From the NCBI RefSeq assembly GCF_947500125.1, contig NZ_CANMRA010000003.1, positions 1 through 64,000 on the forward strand: 64,000 nt of DNA. Reading direction: 5' to 3'. Below, in pieces: positions 9,214 through 19,200 of the stretch. The DNA is from an uncultured Kocuria sp. (GTDB lineage Bacteria > Actinomycetota > Actinomycetes > Actinomycetales > Micrococcaceae). The notes below the pieces were generated by a model. It did no database searches. It was given only the letters and a program-made list of their open reading frames with translations, and had not been told where the DNA came from. The translations under genes and the position numbers were made by a program. Every line of letters begins with the position of its first letter. The first letter of the stretch is position 1.

Positions 9214-10662
9214 TCAGGCTCCCAGGTCGCGGGCGAACAGGTCTTCTTCGGTCTCGCCCCGCACGATGAGCCGTGCTTCCGGCGGGCCTCCGGCGGCGCG
9301 GACGGCGACGACCGGCGGGCGGGCGATCCAGTTGTAGTTGCTGGACAGGGCCCAGCAGTAGGCGCCCGTGGCGGGCACCGCCAGGACGTCCCCGGGGGCG
9401 AGGTCCGCGGGCAGGTAGACGTCCCGGACCACGATGTCCCCGGACTCGCAGTGCTTGCCCACGACCCGGGAGAGCACGGGGTCCCCCTCGGCGCGGCGGT
9501 TCGCGAGCACGGCGGTGTAGTCGGCGCCGTAGAGCACGGGCCGGGCGTTGTCGCTCATCCCGCCGTCCACGGAGACGTACCGGCGCGGTGCACCGGACTC
9601 CGCCGTGACGGTCTTCAGGGTGCCCACGGTGTAGAGGGTGCACGCGGCCGGCCCGGAGATCGCGCGGCCGGGCTCGATGGACAGGTGCGGGACGGCCATG
9701 CGCAGGGACCGGGCGGTGGCGGCCACCTGGTCCGCGAGCGCCTCCGCGATCTCGCGGGCCGGGCGGGGGGTGTCCGCCTCGGTGTAGGCGATGCCGTAGC
9801 CGCCGCCGAGGTCGAGCTCCGGCAGGGTCAGGCCGAAGCGCTCGTCGGCGTCGGCCATGAAGGCGAGCACCCGCTCGGCCGCCATCCCGAAGCCGTCGGC
9901 GTCGAAGATCTGGGAGCCGATGTGGCAGTGGATCCCGCGCAGGTCCAGCTCCGGCTCCAGGACGCAGGCCGCGACGGCCTGCATCGCCGGGCTGTCCCCG
10001 CCGCCCTCGGGGGCGGCGAGGGACAGGCCGAACTTCTGGTCCTCGTGGGCGGTGGCGATGAACTCGTGCGTGGACGCGTGCACCCCGGGGGTGACGCGGA
10101 TCAGCACGGGGGCGACGACACCGAGGGTGCGCGCCAGGTGGGCCACGAGCTCGATCTCGGCGAGGGAGTCCACGACGATCCGCCCGAGGCCGTGGTCGAG
10201 GGCGCGGGTGATCTCGGCCGCGGACTTGTTGTTGCCGTGCAGGGCGATCCGGGCGGGGTCCATGCCGCCGCGCAGGGCGACGGCCAGCTCCCCGCCCGAG
10301 GCGGTGTCCACGTTGAGGCCCTCCTCGCGCAGCCAGCGCACCACCTCGGTGGTCAGGAAGGACTTGCCGGCGTAGTAGACGGAGACCTCGGCGCCGATCC
10401 GCGCGAACGCCTCGGTGAAGGCGGAGCGGAACTCGCGGGCGCGGGCCCGGAAGGTGTCCTCGGAGTACACGTAGGAGGGGGTGCCGTAGCGCTCGGCGAG
10501 CTCCGTCACGGGGATCCCCGAGACCGCCAGCGCGCCGTCCGCGCCGCGGCGGAACGCCTCGGGCCAGATGACGGGGTCGAGCGCGTCGAGGTCCTCGGGC
10601 ACGCGGAGCCAGTCGGGCGCCAGCGGGGAGCCCCCGGTGCGGGTGGTCCGGTCGACGGTCAT
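9214..10662 (-). CDS. lysA: Diaminopimelate decarboxylase
   Basis: PLP-dependent (alanine racemase-like fold) decarboxylation of meso-diaminopimelate to lysine. The 482-residue product shows VYYAGKSFLTTEV (PLP lysine), the glycine loop GGGYGIAY, the catalytic KHCESGDIVV and GAYCWALSSNYN near the C terminus. The frame is open further upstream but the ATG at 10662 lies 4 bp after the argS stop and starts a plausible N terminus. argS-lysA-hom is the standard actinobacterial order; lysine is also needed in Micrococcaceae peptidoglycan of the A3/A4 Lys types. Confidence 0.95.
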   Translation of the reverse strand: MTVDRTTRTGGSPLAPDWLRVPEDLDALDPVIWPEAFRRGADGALAVSGIPVTELAERYGTPSYVYSEDTFRARAREFRSAFTEAFARIGAEVSVYYAGKSFLTTEVVRWLREEGLNVDTASGGELAVALRGGMDPARIALHGNNKSAAEITRALDHGLGRIVVDSLAEIELVAHLARTLGVVAPVLIRVTPGVHASTHEFIATAHEDQKFGLSLAAPEGGGDSPAMQAVAACVLEPELDLRGIHCHIGSQIFDADGFGMAAERVLAFMADADERFGLTLPELDLGGGYGIAYTEADTPRPAREIAEALADQVAATARSLRMAVPHLSIEPGRAISGPAACTLYTVGTLKTVTAESGAPRRYVSVDGGMSDNARPVLYGADYTAVLANRRAEGDPVLSRVVGKHCESGDIVVRDVYLPADLAPGDVLAVPATGAYCWALSSNYNWIARPPVVAVRAAGGPPEARLIVRGETEEDLFARDLGA

Positions 10663-10666
10663 GCGA

Positions 10667-12337
10667 TCACATCCTCTCCGGGGCGGACACGCCGAGCACG
10701 CCGAGGCCGTTGGCCAGGACCTGGCGCGCGGCGTCGTTGAGCCACAGGCGGGTGCGGTGCAGGTCGGTGACCTCGTCCTCGCCCTGCGGCGCCACGCGGC
10801 AGACGTCGTACCAGCGGTGGTAGGTCCCGGCCAGCACCTCGAGGTGGCGCGCCACGCGGTGCGGCTCGCGGAACTCGGCGGCCTGGGCGAGCACCGACGG
10901 GTACTGGCCGAGGGCGGCCAGCAGCTCCCCCTCCATCGGGTGGTCGAGCAGCGCCGCGTCGAACACGGCCGCGCCCCGCTCGTCCGTGCGGGCGACTCCC
11001 GCCGCCTCGGCGTTGCGCCCCACGGCGCACGTGCGGGCGTGGGCGTACTGGACATAGAAGACCGGGTTCTCGTTGGAGCGGCGGGTCAGCAGGCCCAGGT
11101 CGATGTCGATGTTGGAGTCCACGGAGAAGCGGGTGAGCGAGTACCGGGCGGCGTCCACGCCGACGGCCTCGACCAGGTCCTCCATGGTCACCACGTTGCC
11201 GGCGCGCTTGGACATCCGCACGGGGACGCCGTCCTGGACGAGGTTGACCATCTGGCCGATGAGCACCTCGACCCGGTCCGGGGCGTCGCCCAGGGCCGCG
11301 GCGGCGGCCTTGAGCCGGGCCACGTAGCCGTGGTGGTCGGCCCCGAGCATGTAGATGCACAGGTCCGCCCCGCGGTCCCGCTTGTCCTTGAAGTAGGCGA
11401 TGTCCCCGGCGATGTAGGCGGCCTGCCCGTCCGACTTGACGACCACGCGGTCCTTGTCGTCGCCGTAGGCGCTGGAGCGCAGCCACCACGCGCCGTCCGC
11501 GAAGTAGAGGGCGCCGGAGGTCTTGAGCTGCTCGAGGAGCTTCTCCACGGCGCCGTTGGCGAACAGGGACTGCTCGTGGAAGTACACGTCGAAGTCCACG
11601 CCGAAGTCGTGCAGCGAGGACTTGATCTCGGCGAACATCAGCTCGACGCCCGCGGCGCGGAACGCCTCCTGCGGGTCACCGGACTCGAGGACGCCGGGGT
11701 CCTCGGCGACGATCCGTCCGGCGATGTCGGTGATGTACTCCCCGCCGTAGCCGTCCTCGGGGGCGGGCTCGCCCTGGGCGCGGGCCAGCAGGGAGCGGGC
11801 GAAGCGGTCGATCTGCGCGCCGGCGTCGTTGAAGTAGTACTCGCGCACCACGTCCGCGCCCTGCGCCTCGAGCACGCGGGCGAGGGAGTCGCCGACCGCG
11901 GCCCAGCGGGTGCCGCCCAGGTGGACCGGGCCGGTGGGGTTCGCGGAGACGAACTCCAGGTTCACGGCCGTCCCGGCCAGCAACCGGGTCCTGCCGAAGG
12001 CCTCGCCCTGCTCCACGACGGTCCGGGCGATCTCCCCGGCGGCCGCGGCGTCCAGGGTGATGTTGAGGAAGCCCGGGCCGGCCACGTCGACGGCGGCCAC
12101 GCCCGCGGTGTCCTGCAGCCGGTCCCTGACCACGGCGGCGACGTCCCGCGGGGCCCGCCCCACCTTCTTGGCGAGCTGCATGGCGATGTTGGTCGCCCAG
12201 TCCCCGTGCTCCCGGTTCTTCGGTCGCTCGATCCGCACCTCCGGCAGCCGGGCGCCGTCGGCGAGGGCGAGGTCGCCCTGGGCCACGGCGTCCTGCAGGC
12301 ATGCGGATACGGCGAGAGAAAGCTGTTCTGGAGTCAC
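10667..12337 (-). CDS. argS: Arginyl-tRNA synthetase
   Basis: Class I aminoacyl-tRNA synthetase. The 556 residues contain the N-terminal Add1 domain, the HIGH-type signature in [19 protein letters not shown], the KMSKS-type loop as [15 protein letters not shown], and the C-terminal DALR anticodon-binding domain ending [10 protein letters not shown]. Start GTG at 12337. A -10-like TACACT ends 6 bp upstream, so the mRNA is probably leaderless. It heads the minus-strand convoy and faces a tRNA-Arg gene across 106 bp, so enzyme and one of its substrates are divergently expressed. Confidence 0.96.
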   Translation of the reverse strand: MTPEQLSLAVSACLQDAVAQGDLALADGARLPEVRIERPKNREHGDWATNIAMQLAKKVGRAPRDVAAVVRDRLQDTAGVAAVDVAGPGFLNITLDAAAAGEIARTVVEQGEAFGRTRLLAGTAVNLEFVSANPTGPVHLGGTRWAAVGDSLARVLEAQGADVVREYYFNDAGAQIDRFARSLLARAQGEPAPEDGYGGEYITDIAGRIVAEDPGVLESGDPQEAFRAAGVELMFAEIKSSLHDFGVDFDVYFHEQSLFANGAVEKLLEQLKTSGALYFADGAWWLRSSAYGDDKDRVVVKSDGQAAYIAGDIAYFKDKRDRGADLCIYMLGADHHGYVARLKAAAAALGDAPDRVEVLIGQMVNLVQDGVPVRMSKRAGNVVTMEDLVEAVGVDAARYSLTRFSVDSNIDIDLGLLTRRSNENPVFYVQYAHARTCAVGRNAEAAGVARTDERGAAVFDAALLDHPMEGELLAALGQYPSVLAQAAEFREPHRVARHLEVLAGTYHRWYDVCRVAPQGEDEVTDLHRTRLWLNDAARQVLANGLGVLGVSAPERM

Positions 12338-12343
12338 CGGACC

Positions 12344-12349
12344 AGTGTA
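12344..12349 (-). promoter_or_regulatory. -10 element of a likely leaderless argS promoter
   Basis: TACACT on the minus strand, followed by exactly 6 nt and the GTG start of argS. That spacing puts transcription start at or beside the start codon. No good -35 is visible. Confidence 0.5.
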
Positions 12350-12375
12350 ACCAGGTGCTGTGGCGCGCCCGTGCC

Positions 12376-12396
12376 GGGGTGGTCGTCGACCACCCC
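12376..12396. promoter_or_regulatory. Perfect palindrome overlapping the tRNA-Arg -35 region
   Basis: GGGGTGGTC-GTC-GACCACCCC, 9-bp arms around 3 bp. It covers the TCGACC (12386-12391) that would be the -35 for TAGTAT at 12408 and lies 40 bp upstream of the argS start, so it could be an operator or a structural element between the divergent units. Confidence 0.4.
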
Positions 12397-12407
12397 GCGA
12401 AACCTGC

Positions 12408-12413
12408 TAGTAT
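12408..12413 (+). promoter_or_regulatory. -10 element for tRNA-Arg
   Basis: TAGTAT 30 bp before the tRNA 5' end, with TCGACC 16 bp upstream as a weak -35. Confidence 0.5.
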
Positions 12414-12443
12414 CGTCGAGGTTCATCGCTGAGGCGGTGAAAG

Positions 12444-12519
12444 GCCCGCGTAGCTCAGGGGATAGAGCGTCTGCCTCCGGAGCAGAAGGCCGTAGGTTCG
12501 AATCCTACCGCGGGCACCA
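12444..12519 (+). tRNA. tRNA-Arg (anticodon CCG)
   Basis: Cloverleaf read directly: acceptor GCCCGCG (12444-12450) pairs with CGCGGGC (12509-12515); D arm GCTC/GAGC; anticodon stem TCTGC/GCAGA around loop CTCCGGA with anticodon CCG at 12477-12479; T arm with GTTCGAATC loop. Discriminator A at 12516 is followed by an encoded CCA (12517-12519). Reads CGG, an abundant arginine codon in this high-GC genome. Confidence 0.97.
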
Positions 12520-12524
12520 CTCGG

Positions 12525-12562
12525 GACGAAGGCCCCGGACCAGCTGGTCCGGGGCCTTCGTC
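12525..12562. terminator. Long perfect hairpin after tRNA-Arg
   Basis: 19-bp perfect inverted repeat with no spacer (arms 12525-12543 and 12544-12562, GACGAAGGCCCCGGACCAG and complement) starting 5 bp after the CCA. No T tract; symmetrical, so it may stop transcription from both sides. Confidence 0.7.
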
Positions 12563-12678
12563 GTGCCCCGTCGCGGCCGCCGGGGCGCTCCCCCGGCCCC
12601 GGCTGCGGTCGGGCGAGCCGCGGCTGCGCCGTTCCGGCCGGGGCGCCCGTCCCGCCGGTGCGGGGCGGCGCCGGCGCA

Positions 12679-13053
12679 TCAGTCGCGGGCGTCGGGGTCC
12701 CGGTCACCCGGACCGCGGAAGCGGTCCGGGTCGTAGGGGAGCACCGGCCCGTCGCCGAACTGCTCGTCCAGCAGCCGGTCCTCCGGGCTGGGGGCCTCCC
12801 CCGCCGAGCGGCGCCAGTTGAACCCGGCGATCGCCAGGGCGCCTCCGCCGAGCAGGGTCACGGCCCCCACGACGGTGACCACCAGCCCGCGCCCGTTCAG
12901 GCCCTCGGCCTCTCCTGCGGAGACGCGCGCGATCAGGTGGATGGCCTCCGGCACGGTGAAGGTCGAGAGGAACAGGGCCAGCACGCCCACGGCCATCAAC
13001 CACCCCCCGGTGCGCCGGCGGCGGGGGTGGCGCGGGTCGGGGGTCTGGCTCAC
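12679..13053 (-). CDS. Small membrane protein, function unknown
   Basis: 124 residues, GTG start at 13053 with GGAGAG about 10 nt upstream. N terminus is basic (RHPRRRRTGG), then two hydrophobic segments (about 18-43, WLMAVGVLALFLSTFTVPEAIHL, and about 57-78, VVTVVGAVTLLGGGALAIAG), and a polar acidic tail (about 82-124) with PEDRLLDEQFGDGPVLPYDPD. Probably two membrane spans with both ends in the cytoplasm. It follows the ABC importer operon after 130 bp and a terminator-like hairpin, so it is probably a separate unit. I do not recognise a family. Confidence 0.7.
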   Translation of the reverse strand: MSQTPDPRHPRRRRTGGWLMAVGVLALFLSTFTVPEAIHLIARVSAGEAEGLNGRGLVVTVVGAVTLLGGGALAIAGFNWRRSAGEAPSPEDRLLDEQFGDGPVLPYDPDRFRGPGDRDPDARD

Positions 13054-13106
13054 GGTGGTGCTCTCCTGGTGCTGGACGGGACCGGGCGGACGGCCCGGAC
13101 GTGCGG

Positions 13107-13138
13107 GACGGGGCGGGCCGAAACCGGCCCGCCCCGTC
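13107..13138 (-). terminator. Terminator-like hairpin after the ABC importer operon
   Basis: 14-bp perfect stem (GACGGGGCGGGCCG at 13107-13120 and complement at 13125-13138) with AAAC loop, 45 bp downstream of the ATPase gene. No T tract. Confidence 0.6.
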
Positions 13139-13183
13139 GCCGTCCGTGCCGGTCGGGGACCGTCGTCGGGCTGCGGCGGCCGG

Positions 13184-14011
13184 TCAGGAACCGTCCTCGG
13201 TCTTGACGCTCTCGAACAGCGTAGCGTCGTCGAACGCCTCCTGCCGCGCCCCCGGCTGCAGCCGGCGGAACTGCTCGAGCAGGCCGGGCACGGTCATCGA
13301 CCGCTTCTGGTCGGCGTCGAGCTCGAAGAGGATCCGGCCCTCGTGCATCATGATGAGCCGGTTGCCCAGGCGCAGGGCCTGGTCCATGTTGTGCGTGACC
13401 ATGACCGTGGTGAGGTTCTGCTCGGCCACGATGTCCGCGGTGAGCCGCGAGACGAGGTCCGCGCGCTGCGGGTCGAGGGCCGCCGTGTGCTCGTCGAGCA
13501 GCAGGATGCGCGGCTCCGAGAACGTCGCCATGAGCAGGGACAGGGCCTGGCGCTGGCCGCCGGACAGCAGGCCCACCTTGGCGCCCAGCCGGTTCTCCAG
13601 GCCCAGTTCGAGGCTCGCCAGCTTGTCGCGGAAGAGCTGGCGGCGGGTGTTCGTGAGGCCCGGGGCGAGGCCCCGGGACTTCCCCCGCTGGAGCGCGATC
13701 GCCATGTTCTGCTCGACCGTCATGGTCGGCGAGGAGCCCTTCATGGGGTCCTGGAACACCCGGGACAGGTACCGGGCGCGCTTGTGCTCGGGCAGCCGGG
13801 TGACGTCGGTGTCGTCGACCCGCACGGTGCCCGTGTCCGGGATCAGGGACCCGGAGATGGCGTTGAGGATCGTCGACTTGCCGGCGCCGTTGGACCCGAT
13901 GACGGTCAGGAAGTCGCCCTCCTGCAGGGTCAGCGAGACGCCGGCCAGGGCGCGCCGCTCGTTGACGGTCCCGGCGAAGAACGTCTTGTGGACGTTGTCG
14001 ATGGTGAGCAC
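13184..14011 (-). CDS. ABC importer ATP-binding protein (TrpX/TyrX-type binding-protein system)
   Basis: 275-residue nucleotide-binding subunit. Walker A GSNGAGKST (about 37-45), Q loop, signature LLSGGQRQALS and Walker B ILLLDEHTAALDP, followed by the switch histidine in VMVTHNMDQAL. The DEHTAALDP form and the overall sequence match ATPases paired with ABC_sub_bind-family lipoproteins. GTG start at 14011 lies 3 bp after the permease stop. Third gene of a binding protein-permease-ATPase operon that probably imports an amino acid or aromatic-type solute; substrate not decided by sequence. Confidence 0.88.
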   Translation of the reverse strand: MLTIDNVHKTFFAGTVNERRALAGVSLTLQEGDFLTVIGSNGAGKSTILNAISGSLIPDTGTVRVDDTDVTRLPEHKRARYLSRVFQDPMKGSSPTMTVEQNMAIALQRGKSRGLAPGLTNTRRQLFRDKLASLELGLENRLGAKVGLLSGGQRQALSLLMATFSEPRILLLDEHTAALDPQRADLVSRLTADIVAEQNLTTVMVTHNMDQALRLGNRLIMMHEGRILFELDADQKRSMTVPGLLEQFRRLQPGARQEAFDDATLFESVKTEDGS

Positions 14012-14014
14012 GGC

Positions 14015-14953
14015 TCAGGCACCTGCCTTCGTGGTCGCGGGGGTGTCGGTGAGGTCGTCGACGAGACGTGCCGCCTCGCTCGCCTGGTGCCGTTCCCGGC
14101 GGCGCTTGAAGAACTGCAGCTGCGGCACCACGAGCGCGGCCACCACGAGGACCGCGGAGATCAGCTTCATGTCGGACGGGTTCAGGCCCGCCTGCAGGGC
14201 CACGGTGATGACCAGCCGGTAGACGACCGAGCCGAGGACGACGGCCAGGGTGGCCAGCACGACCGTGCGGGAGCCGAAGAGCCCCTGGCCGAGGATCACG
14301 GAGGCGAGCCCGACGACGATCAGGCCGATGCCCATGCCGATGTCGGCGAAGCCCTGGTACTGGGCCACGAGGGACCCGGCGAGGCCCACGAGCCCGTTGG
14401 ACAGGCACAGGCCCAGCATCTTCTGGTGGTCCGTGTTCACGCCGAAGGAGCGGATCATCTCCGGGTTGTCGCCGGTGGCCTGCATCGCGAGGCCGGCGTC
14501 CGTGTAGAGGAACCAGTCGAGGAGGACCTTGACCACGGCCACGCCGAGCAGGAACAGGGCGATGCCGATCCACGTCCCCTGCACGCCCAGCTCGGCGAGC
14601 GGGGTGAAGATCGTGTCCTCCCGCAGCAGGGAGAGGTTCGCCCGCCCGTCCATGACCCGCAGGTTGATGGAGTAGAGCGCGGTCATGGTGAGGATGCCCG
14701 CGAGCAGCCCGTTGATGTGGGCCTTGGTGTGGAGCAGGCCCGTGATGAGCCCGGCGAGCGCACCGGTCACGAAGCCGGCGGCGGTGGCGAGCCAGGGGCT
14801 GCCGCCGCCGAGGATGATCATCGCCGTGGTGGCGGCGCCCGTGGTGAAGGACTGGTCGACCGTGAGGTCGGGGAAGTCGAGCACCCGGAACGTGAGGTAG
14901 ACGCCCAGCGCCATGACCGCGTAGAGCAGTCCGAGTTCGATACCGGCTATCAC
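14015..14953 (-). CDS. ABC importer permease (BPD_transp_2-like)
   Basis: 312 residues with about eight to nine hydrophobic segments, including LLYAVMALGVYLTFRVLDFPDLTVD at the start, which is typical of permeases of the branched-chain amino acid / ABC_sub_bind class. The C-terminal 30 residues are polar and charged. ATG or GTG start at 14953 (VIAGIELGLL) is preceded by 142 bp from the binding-protein gene that hold a GC-rich imperfect hairpin. A single permease gene is present, so the channel is presumably a homodimer. Confidence 0.88.
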   Translation of the reverse strand: MIAGIELGLLYAVMALGVYLTFRVLDFPDLTVDQSFTTGAATTAMIILGGGSPWLATAAGFVTGALAGLITGLLHTKAHINGLLAGILTMTALYSINLRVMDGRANLSLLREDTIFTPLAELGVQGTWIGIALFLLGVAVVKVLLDWFLYTDAGLAMQATGDNPEMIRSFGVNTDHQKMLGLCLSNGLVGLAGSLVAQYQGFADIGMGIGLIVVGLASVILGQGLFGSRTVVLATLAVVLGSVVYRLVITVALQAGLNPSDMKLISAVLVVAALVVPQLQFFKRRRERHQASEAARLVDDLTDTPATTKAGA

Positions 14954-15095
14954 TTCTGCTGGATCCGTTCTGATTGGTGGTGGGACGGGGTCCGTCCGCC
15001 GATCGGGCGGGCGCGCCCCCCGTCGGGGTGGGGTGCCGAGGGGCCGGGCGGGCCGGCGTCCGGGGTCTCCGGTCGCCGGCCCGGCCCGCCCGGGA

Positions 15096-16103
15096 CTACT
15101 CGATGACCTGGTCGGCGGAGTCCTGCAGCTCCTGGGGGACCTCCACGCCCATCCGCTCGGCGGCCCTGAGGTTGATGATGAGCTGCGTGTCCTCCTGGGA
15201 CTCCACGGGCATGGAGGCGGGGTCGGCGCCCTCGGCGAGGATGCGCACCGCCATCTCGCCGGTCTGGCGGCCGAGCTGCTCGTAGTCCAGGCCCTGGGTG
15301 ATGAGGGCCCCGCGCTCCACGGAGTCGCCCTCGCCCGCGATCAGGGGGATCTGCTTGGACTCGGCGGCGGCGATCACGGCCTCGAGGCCGGAGACCACCT
15401 TGTTGTCGGTGGGCACGTAGATGGCGTCCGTGTCGAAGGACTCGGCGGCCTGGGCCACCTCGGAGGTGTTGGTCACGGCCTTCTCGACGACCTCCAGCCC
15501 CTCCTCCTCGGCGGCCTTCTTCGCGAGCTCCACCTGGACCTGGGAGTTCGTCTCGCCCGAGCTGTAGATGATGCCCACGGACTGCGCCTCGGGGTCGAGC
15601 TGCTTGATCAGCGCGATCTGCTCGGCGACCGGGTTCATGTCGGTGGTCCCGGTGATGTTGCCGCCGGGGCTCTCGAGCGAGTCGACGAGCCCGGCCTCGA
15701 CCGGGTCGGTGACGGCCGTGAAGAGCACCGGGCGGTCGGTGACCGCCTGGGCCAGGCCCTGGGCGGACGGCGTCGCGACGGCCAGGACGAGGTCGGCGTC
15801 CGAGGACGCCATGTTGGACGCGATGCTGGTGGAGGTGCCCTGGTCGCCGGAGGCGTTCTGGACGTCGAGGGTGAGGTTCTCCCCCTCCGTGTAGCCGCCC
15901 TCCTCGAGCGCGGCGACGAAGCCCTCCCGCGCGGCGTCGAGGGAGGGGTGCTCCACGAACTGGCTGATCCCGACGGTGGCCTCTTCGACGGCCTCGCCGC
16001 TGCCTCCTCCGCCGCCGGCGGTCTGGGTGTCGGAGCCGCCGCAGGCCGTGAGCAGCAGGGCGGTGGAGGCGAGGGCCGCCGTCATCGGGAACAGTCGCTT
16101 CAT
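15096..16103 (-). CDS. ABC importer substrate-binding lipoprotein (ABC_sub_bind family)
   Basis: 335-residue periplasmic-type binding protein anchored as a lipoprotein: basic N terminus, hydrophobic core and lipobox LLTAC with Cys21, then a Gly-rich linker. Two lobes of the ABC_sub_bind (PF04392-like) fold follow, with the family stretches VGISQFVEHPSLDAAREGF, IASNMASSDADLVLAVATPSAQ and FTAVTDPVEAGLVDSLESPGGNITGT. Family members are often annotated as tryptophan/tyrosine-binding (TrpX/TyrX), but the ligand cannot be read off. First gene of the operon; promoter candidates lie in the 174-bp divergent region shared with hrpA. Confidence 0.9.
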   Translation of the reverse strand: MKRLFPMTAALASTALLLTACGGSDTQTAGGGGGSGEAVEEATVGISQFVEHPSLDAAREGFVAALEEGGYTEGENLTLDVQNASGDQGTSTSIASNMASSDADLVLAVATPSAQGLAQAVTDRPVLFTAVTDPVEAGLVDSLESPGGNITGTTDMNPVAEQIALIKQLDPEAQSVGIIYSSGETNSQVQVELAKKAAEEEGLEVVEKAVTNTSEVAQAAESFDTDAIYVPTDNKVVSGLEAVIAAAESKQIPLIAGEGDSVERGALITQGLDYEQLGRQTGEMAVRILAEGADPASMPVESQEDTQLIINLRAAERMGVEVPQELQDSADQVIE

Positions 16104-16136
16104 GGTGGGTCCTTTCGGGAACGAGTGGTGTCAGCG

Positions 16137-16179
16137 ATATTACCTTCCGTTCGTTCACAAAATGAGAGGCAGCTCACAA
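16137..16179 (-). promoter_or_regulatory. Candidate promoter and paired direct repeats for the ABC importer
   Basis: On the minus strand TAATAT (16142-16137) is a good -10 with a 33-nt leader to the start codon. Upstream lie two copies of a TTGTGA-type box (TTGTGAA at 16160-16154 and TTGTGAG at 16179-16173) 19 bp apart, about two helical turns, as for a dimeric regulator. No regulator is identified. Confidence 0.4.
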
Positions 16180-16277
16180 GTGGTGACAGAACGGCGCCGA
16201 CGGCGTGTCGGAGGTGCCCGATCGTCCACCGGGGCCGGACCCTCCGCGGCCCGTGTCCCCGGTAGGATCGGGAGGTC

Positions 16278-19200
16278 ATGTCAGCATCCCTGAGCAGCCC
16301 CCCCGCCATCGTCTACCCCGAGGACCTCCCGGTCTCCGCGCGCCGCGCGGACATCATGGACGCGATCTCCGCTCACCAGGTGGTCGTGATCGCCGGCGAG
16401 ACCGGATCCGGCAAGACGACCCAGATCCCCAAGATGTGCCTGGAGCTCGGCCTGGGCGAGCGCGGCCTGATCGGGCACACCCAGCCGCGGCGGATCGCCG
16501 CGCGCTCCGTCGCCGAGCGCATCGCCTCGGAGCTGGGCGAGAAGGTCGGCGGCACGGTCGGCTACCAGGTGCGCTTCACCTCCGAGGTGGGCGCCGACTC
16601 GCGGGTCAAGCTGATGACCGACGGCATCCTGCTGGCCGAGATCCAGCACGACCGCCTGCTGCAGAAGTACTCGGCGATCATCATCGACGAGGCCCACGAG
16701 CGCTCCCTGAACATCGACTTCCTGCTCGGCTACCTCCGGCGGATCCTGTCCCGGCGCCCGGACCTCAAGGTCGTCATCACGTCGGCCACGATCGACCCCG
16801 AGCGCTTCGCCCGGCACTTCGCGCCGGAGGCGGCCGAGGGCGCCGAGCAGGAGCCCGCGCCGGTCATCGAGGTCTCGGGCCGCACGTACCCGGTGGAGGT
16901 CCGCTGGCGCCCCCTGTCCCAGCCGCGCTCGGGGGACGGCGGCCAGGACGCCGAGGACGCCGGCGACGGGCTGGAGGACGAGGACCGGGACCCGATCGAC
17001 GCCGTGTGCGACGCCGTCGAGGAGCTCTCCTCCGAGCCGCCCGGGGACATCCTCATCTTCTTCGCCGGGGAGCGGGAGATCCGCGACGCCCAGGAGGCGC
17101 TGCAGGCCACCCTGAAACGGGTCCGGGGCCTGGCCGACGCCGAGATCCTGCCCCTGTTCGGCCGGCTGTCCATGGCGGAGCAGCACCGGGTGTTCGCACC
17201 GTCGGGCCGCCGCCGGATCGTGCTGGCCACCAACGTGGCCGAGACGTCCCTGACCGTCCCGGGCATCAAGTACGTGATCGACCCGGGCACGGCCCGCATC
17301 TCGCGCTACTCGGCGCGGACCAAGGTGCAGCGCCTCCCGATCGAGCGCATCTCCCAGGCCTCGGCGAACCAGCGCGCGGGGCGCTGCGGGCGCGTCTCGG
17401 ACGGCATCTGCATCCGGCTCTACTCGGAGGAGGACTACCTCTCCCGCCCGGAGTTCACCGATCCCGAGATCCTGCGCACGTCCCTGGCGGCCGTGATCCT
17501 GCAGATGACCTCGGTGGGGGTCGTCAAGGAGCCCGGGGACATCGAGCGCTTCCCGTTCGTGGAGCCGCCGGAGTCCCGGGCCGTCAAGGACGGGGTGGCC
17601 CTGCTCCGGGAGCTCGGCGCCCTCAAGGAACCCCGGGGCGCGTCCCCGCGGGATCCGCGTGGTCCCCGGGAGGACGACGGCGGGCCGCTGACCCCGGTGG
17701 GCCGGCAGCTGGCGCAGCTGCCGGTGGACCCGCGGCTGGGCCGGATGATCGTGGAGGCGGACCGGCGGGGCTGCGCGCGGGAGGTCATGGTCCTCGCCGC
17801 CGCGCTGACCGTGCAGGACCCCCGCGAGCGCCCGCTCGAGCAGCGTCAGCAGGCCGACGAGCTGCACAGGCGCTTCTTCGACGAGAACTCCGACTTCACG
17901 AGCTGGCTGCTGCTGTGGCGCTACGTCCAGGAGCAGCAGGAGGAGCTGTCCTCGACCCGGTTCCGGAAGCTGTGCCGGCGGGAGCACCTGAACTTCCTGC
18001 GGATCCGGGAGTGGCAGGACCTCTACGCCCAGCTGCGCCAGATGGGCCAGCAGGTCGGCATCCGGGTCGGGAAGGGCCGTGAGGTGGACCCCTCCGGGAA
18101 GGAGCGGGAGATCCACGTCTCCCTGCTGGCGGGGCTGCTGAGCCACATCGGGCTCAAGGACGAGCGCAAGCGCGAGTACCAGGGGGCGCGCGGCTCGCGG
18201 TTCGCGGTGTTCCCGGGCTCGAACCTGTTCAAGAAGTCCCCGGACTGGATCATGTCCGCGGAACTCGTGGAGACCTCCCGGCTGTGGGCCCGCGTCAACG
18301 CGGCGATCGACCCGCTGTGGGCCGAGGAGCTGGCCCCGCACCTGGTCAAGCGCAGCGTCTCGGAGCCGCACTGGTCCCGGGCGCAGGGCTCCGTGATGGC
18401 CTACGAGAAGGTCACCCTCTACGGTGTGCCCGTCGTGGCGCAGCGCCGGATCAACTTCTGGCGGGTGGATCCCGACCTGGCGCGGGAGCTGTTCATCCGC
18501 CATGCCCTCGTGGAGGGCGACTGGCAGACCCGGCACCGGTTCTGGGCGCGCAACCGCAAGCGCCTGGCCGAGGTCGAGGAGCTCGAGAACCGGCTGCGCC
18601 GCAAGGATTTGAGGGTCGATGACGAGGCCCTGTTCGAGTTCTACGACGCCCGGATCCCGGCGTCCGTGGTCTCCGCACGGCACTTCGACGCGTGGTGGAA
18701 GAAGGCCCGGCAGCAGGACGAGCACCTCCTGGACCTGGATCCCGAGGACCTGATCGACGAGGAGGCCGGCGGCTACGACGAGTCCCTGTACCCGCGCCAG
18801 TGGGTCCGGCGCACCCGCGACGGGGACCTGGTGCTCGACCTCGTCTACGAGTTCGCCCCGGGCTCCGACCAGGCCGACGGCGTGACCGTGCGCGTGCCCG
18901 TCCTGTTCCTCCACCAGGTCGACCCCGAGCAGTTCCGGTGGCAGATCCCCGGCTTCCGCACGGAGCTCGTCACGGCGCTCATCAAGTCCCTGCCGAAGGC
19001 CGTGCGCCGCAACTTCGTGCCGGCCCCGGACGTCGCCCGCCAGGCGGTGGCGATGCTCGAGGCCGACTTCGACCCCGCCGTCGACGCCCTCGAGCCGTCC
19101 CTGGAGCTGGTCCTCCGCCGGCTCAAGGGCCACGTGGTCCCGCCGGGGTCCTGGAACTGGGAGGCGGTCCCGGCCCACCTGCGGATGCGCTTCGAGGTGC

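Noticed and set aside
7234-10740. A very long + strand frame across thrC, the homopolymer tract, hom and lysA
   Set aside because: Shadow frame; it runs through the G/C tract and antisense to three well-supported genes, with no recognisable domain.
9214-12337. Lysine or threonine attenuator/riboswitch ahead of lysA, hom or thrC
   Set aside because: The gaps are 0-4 bp except at hom-thrC, where only homopolymers are found; no leader peptide or L-box structure.
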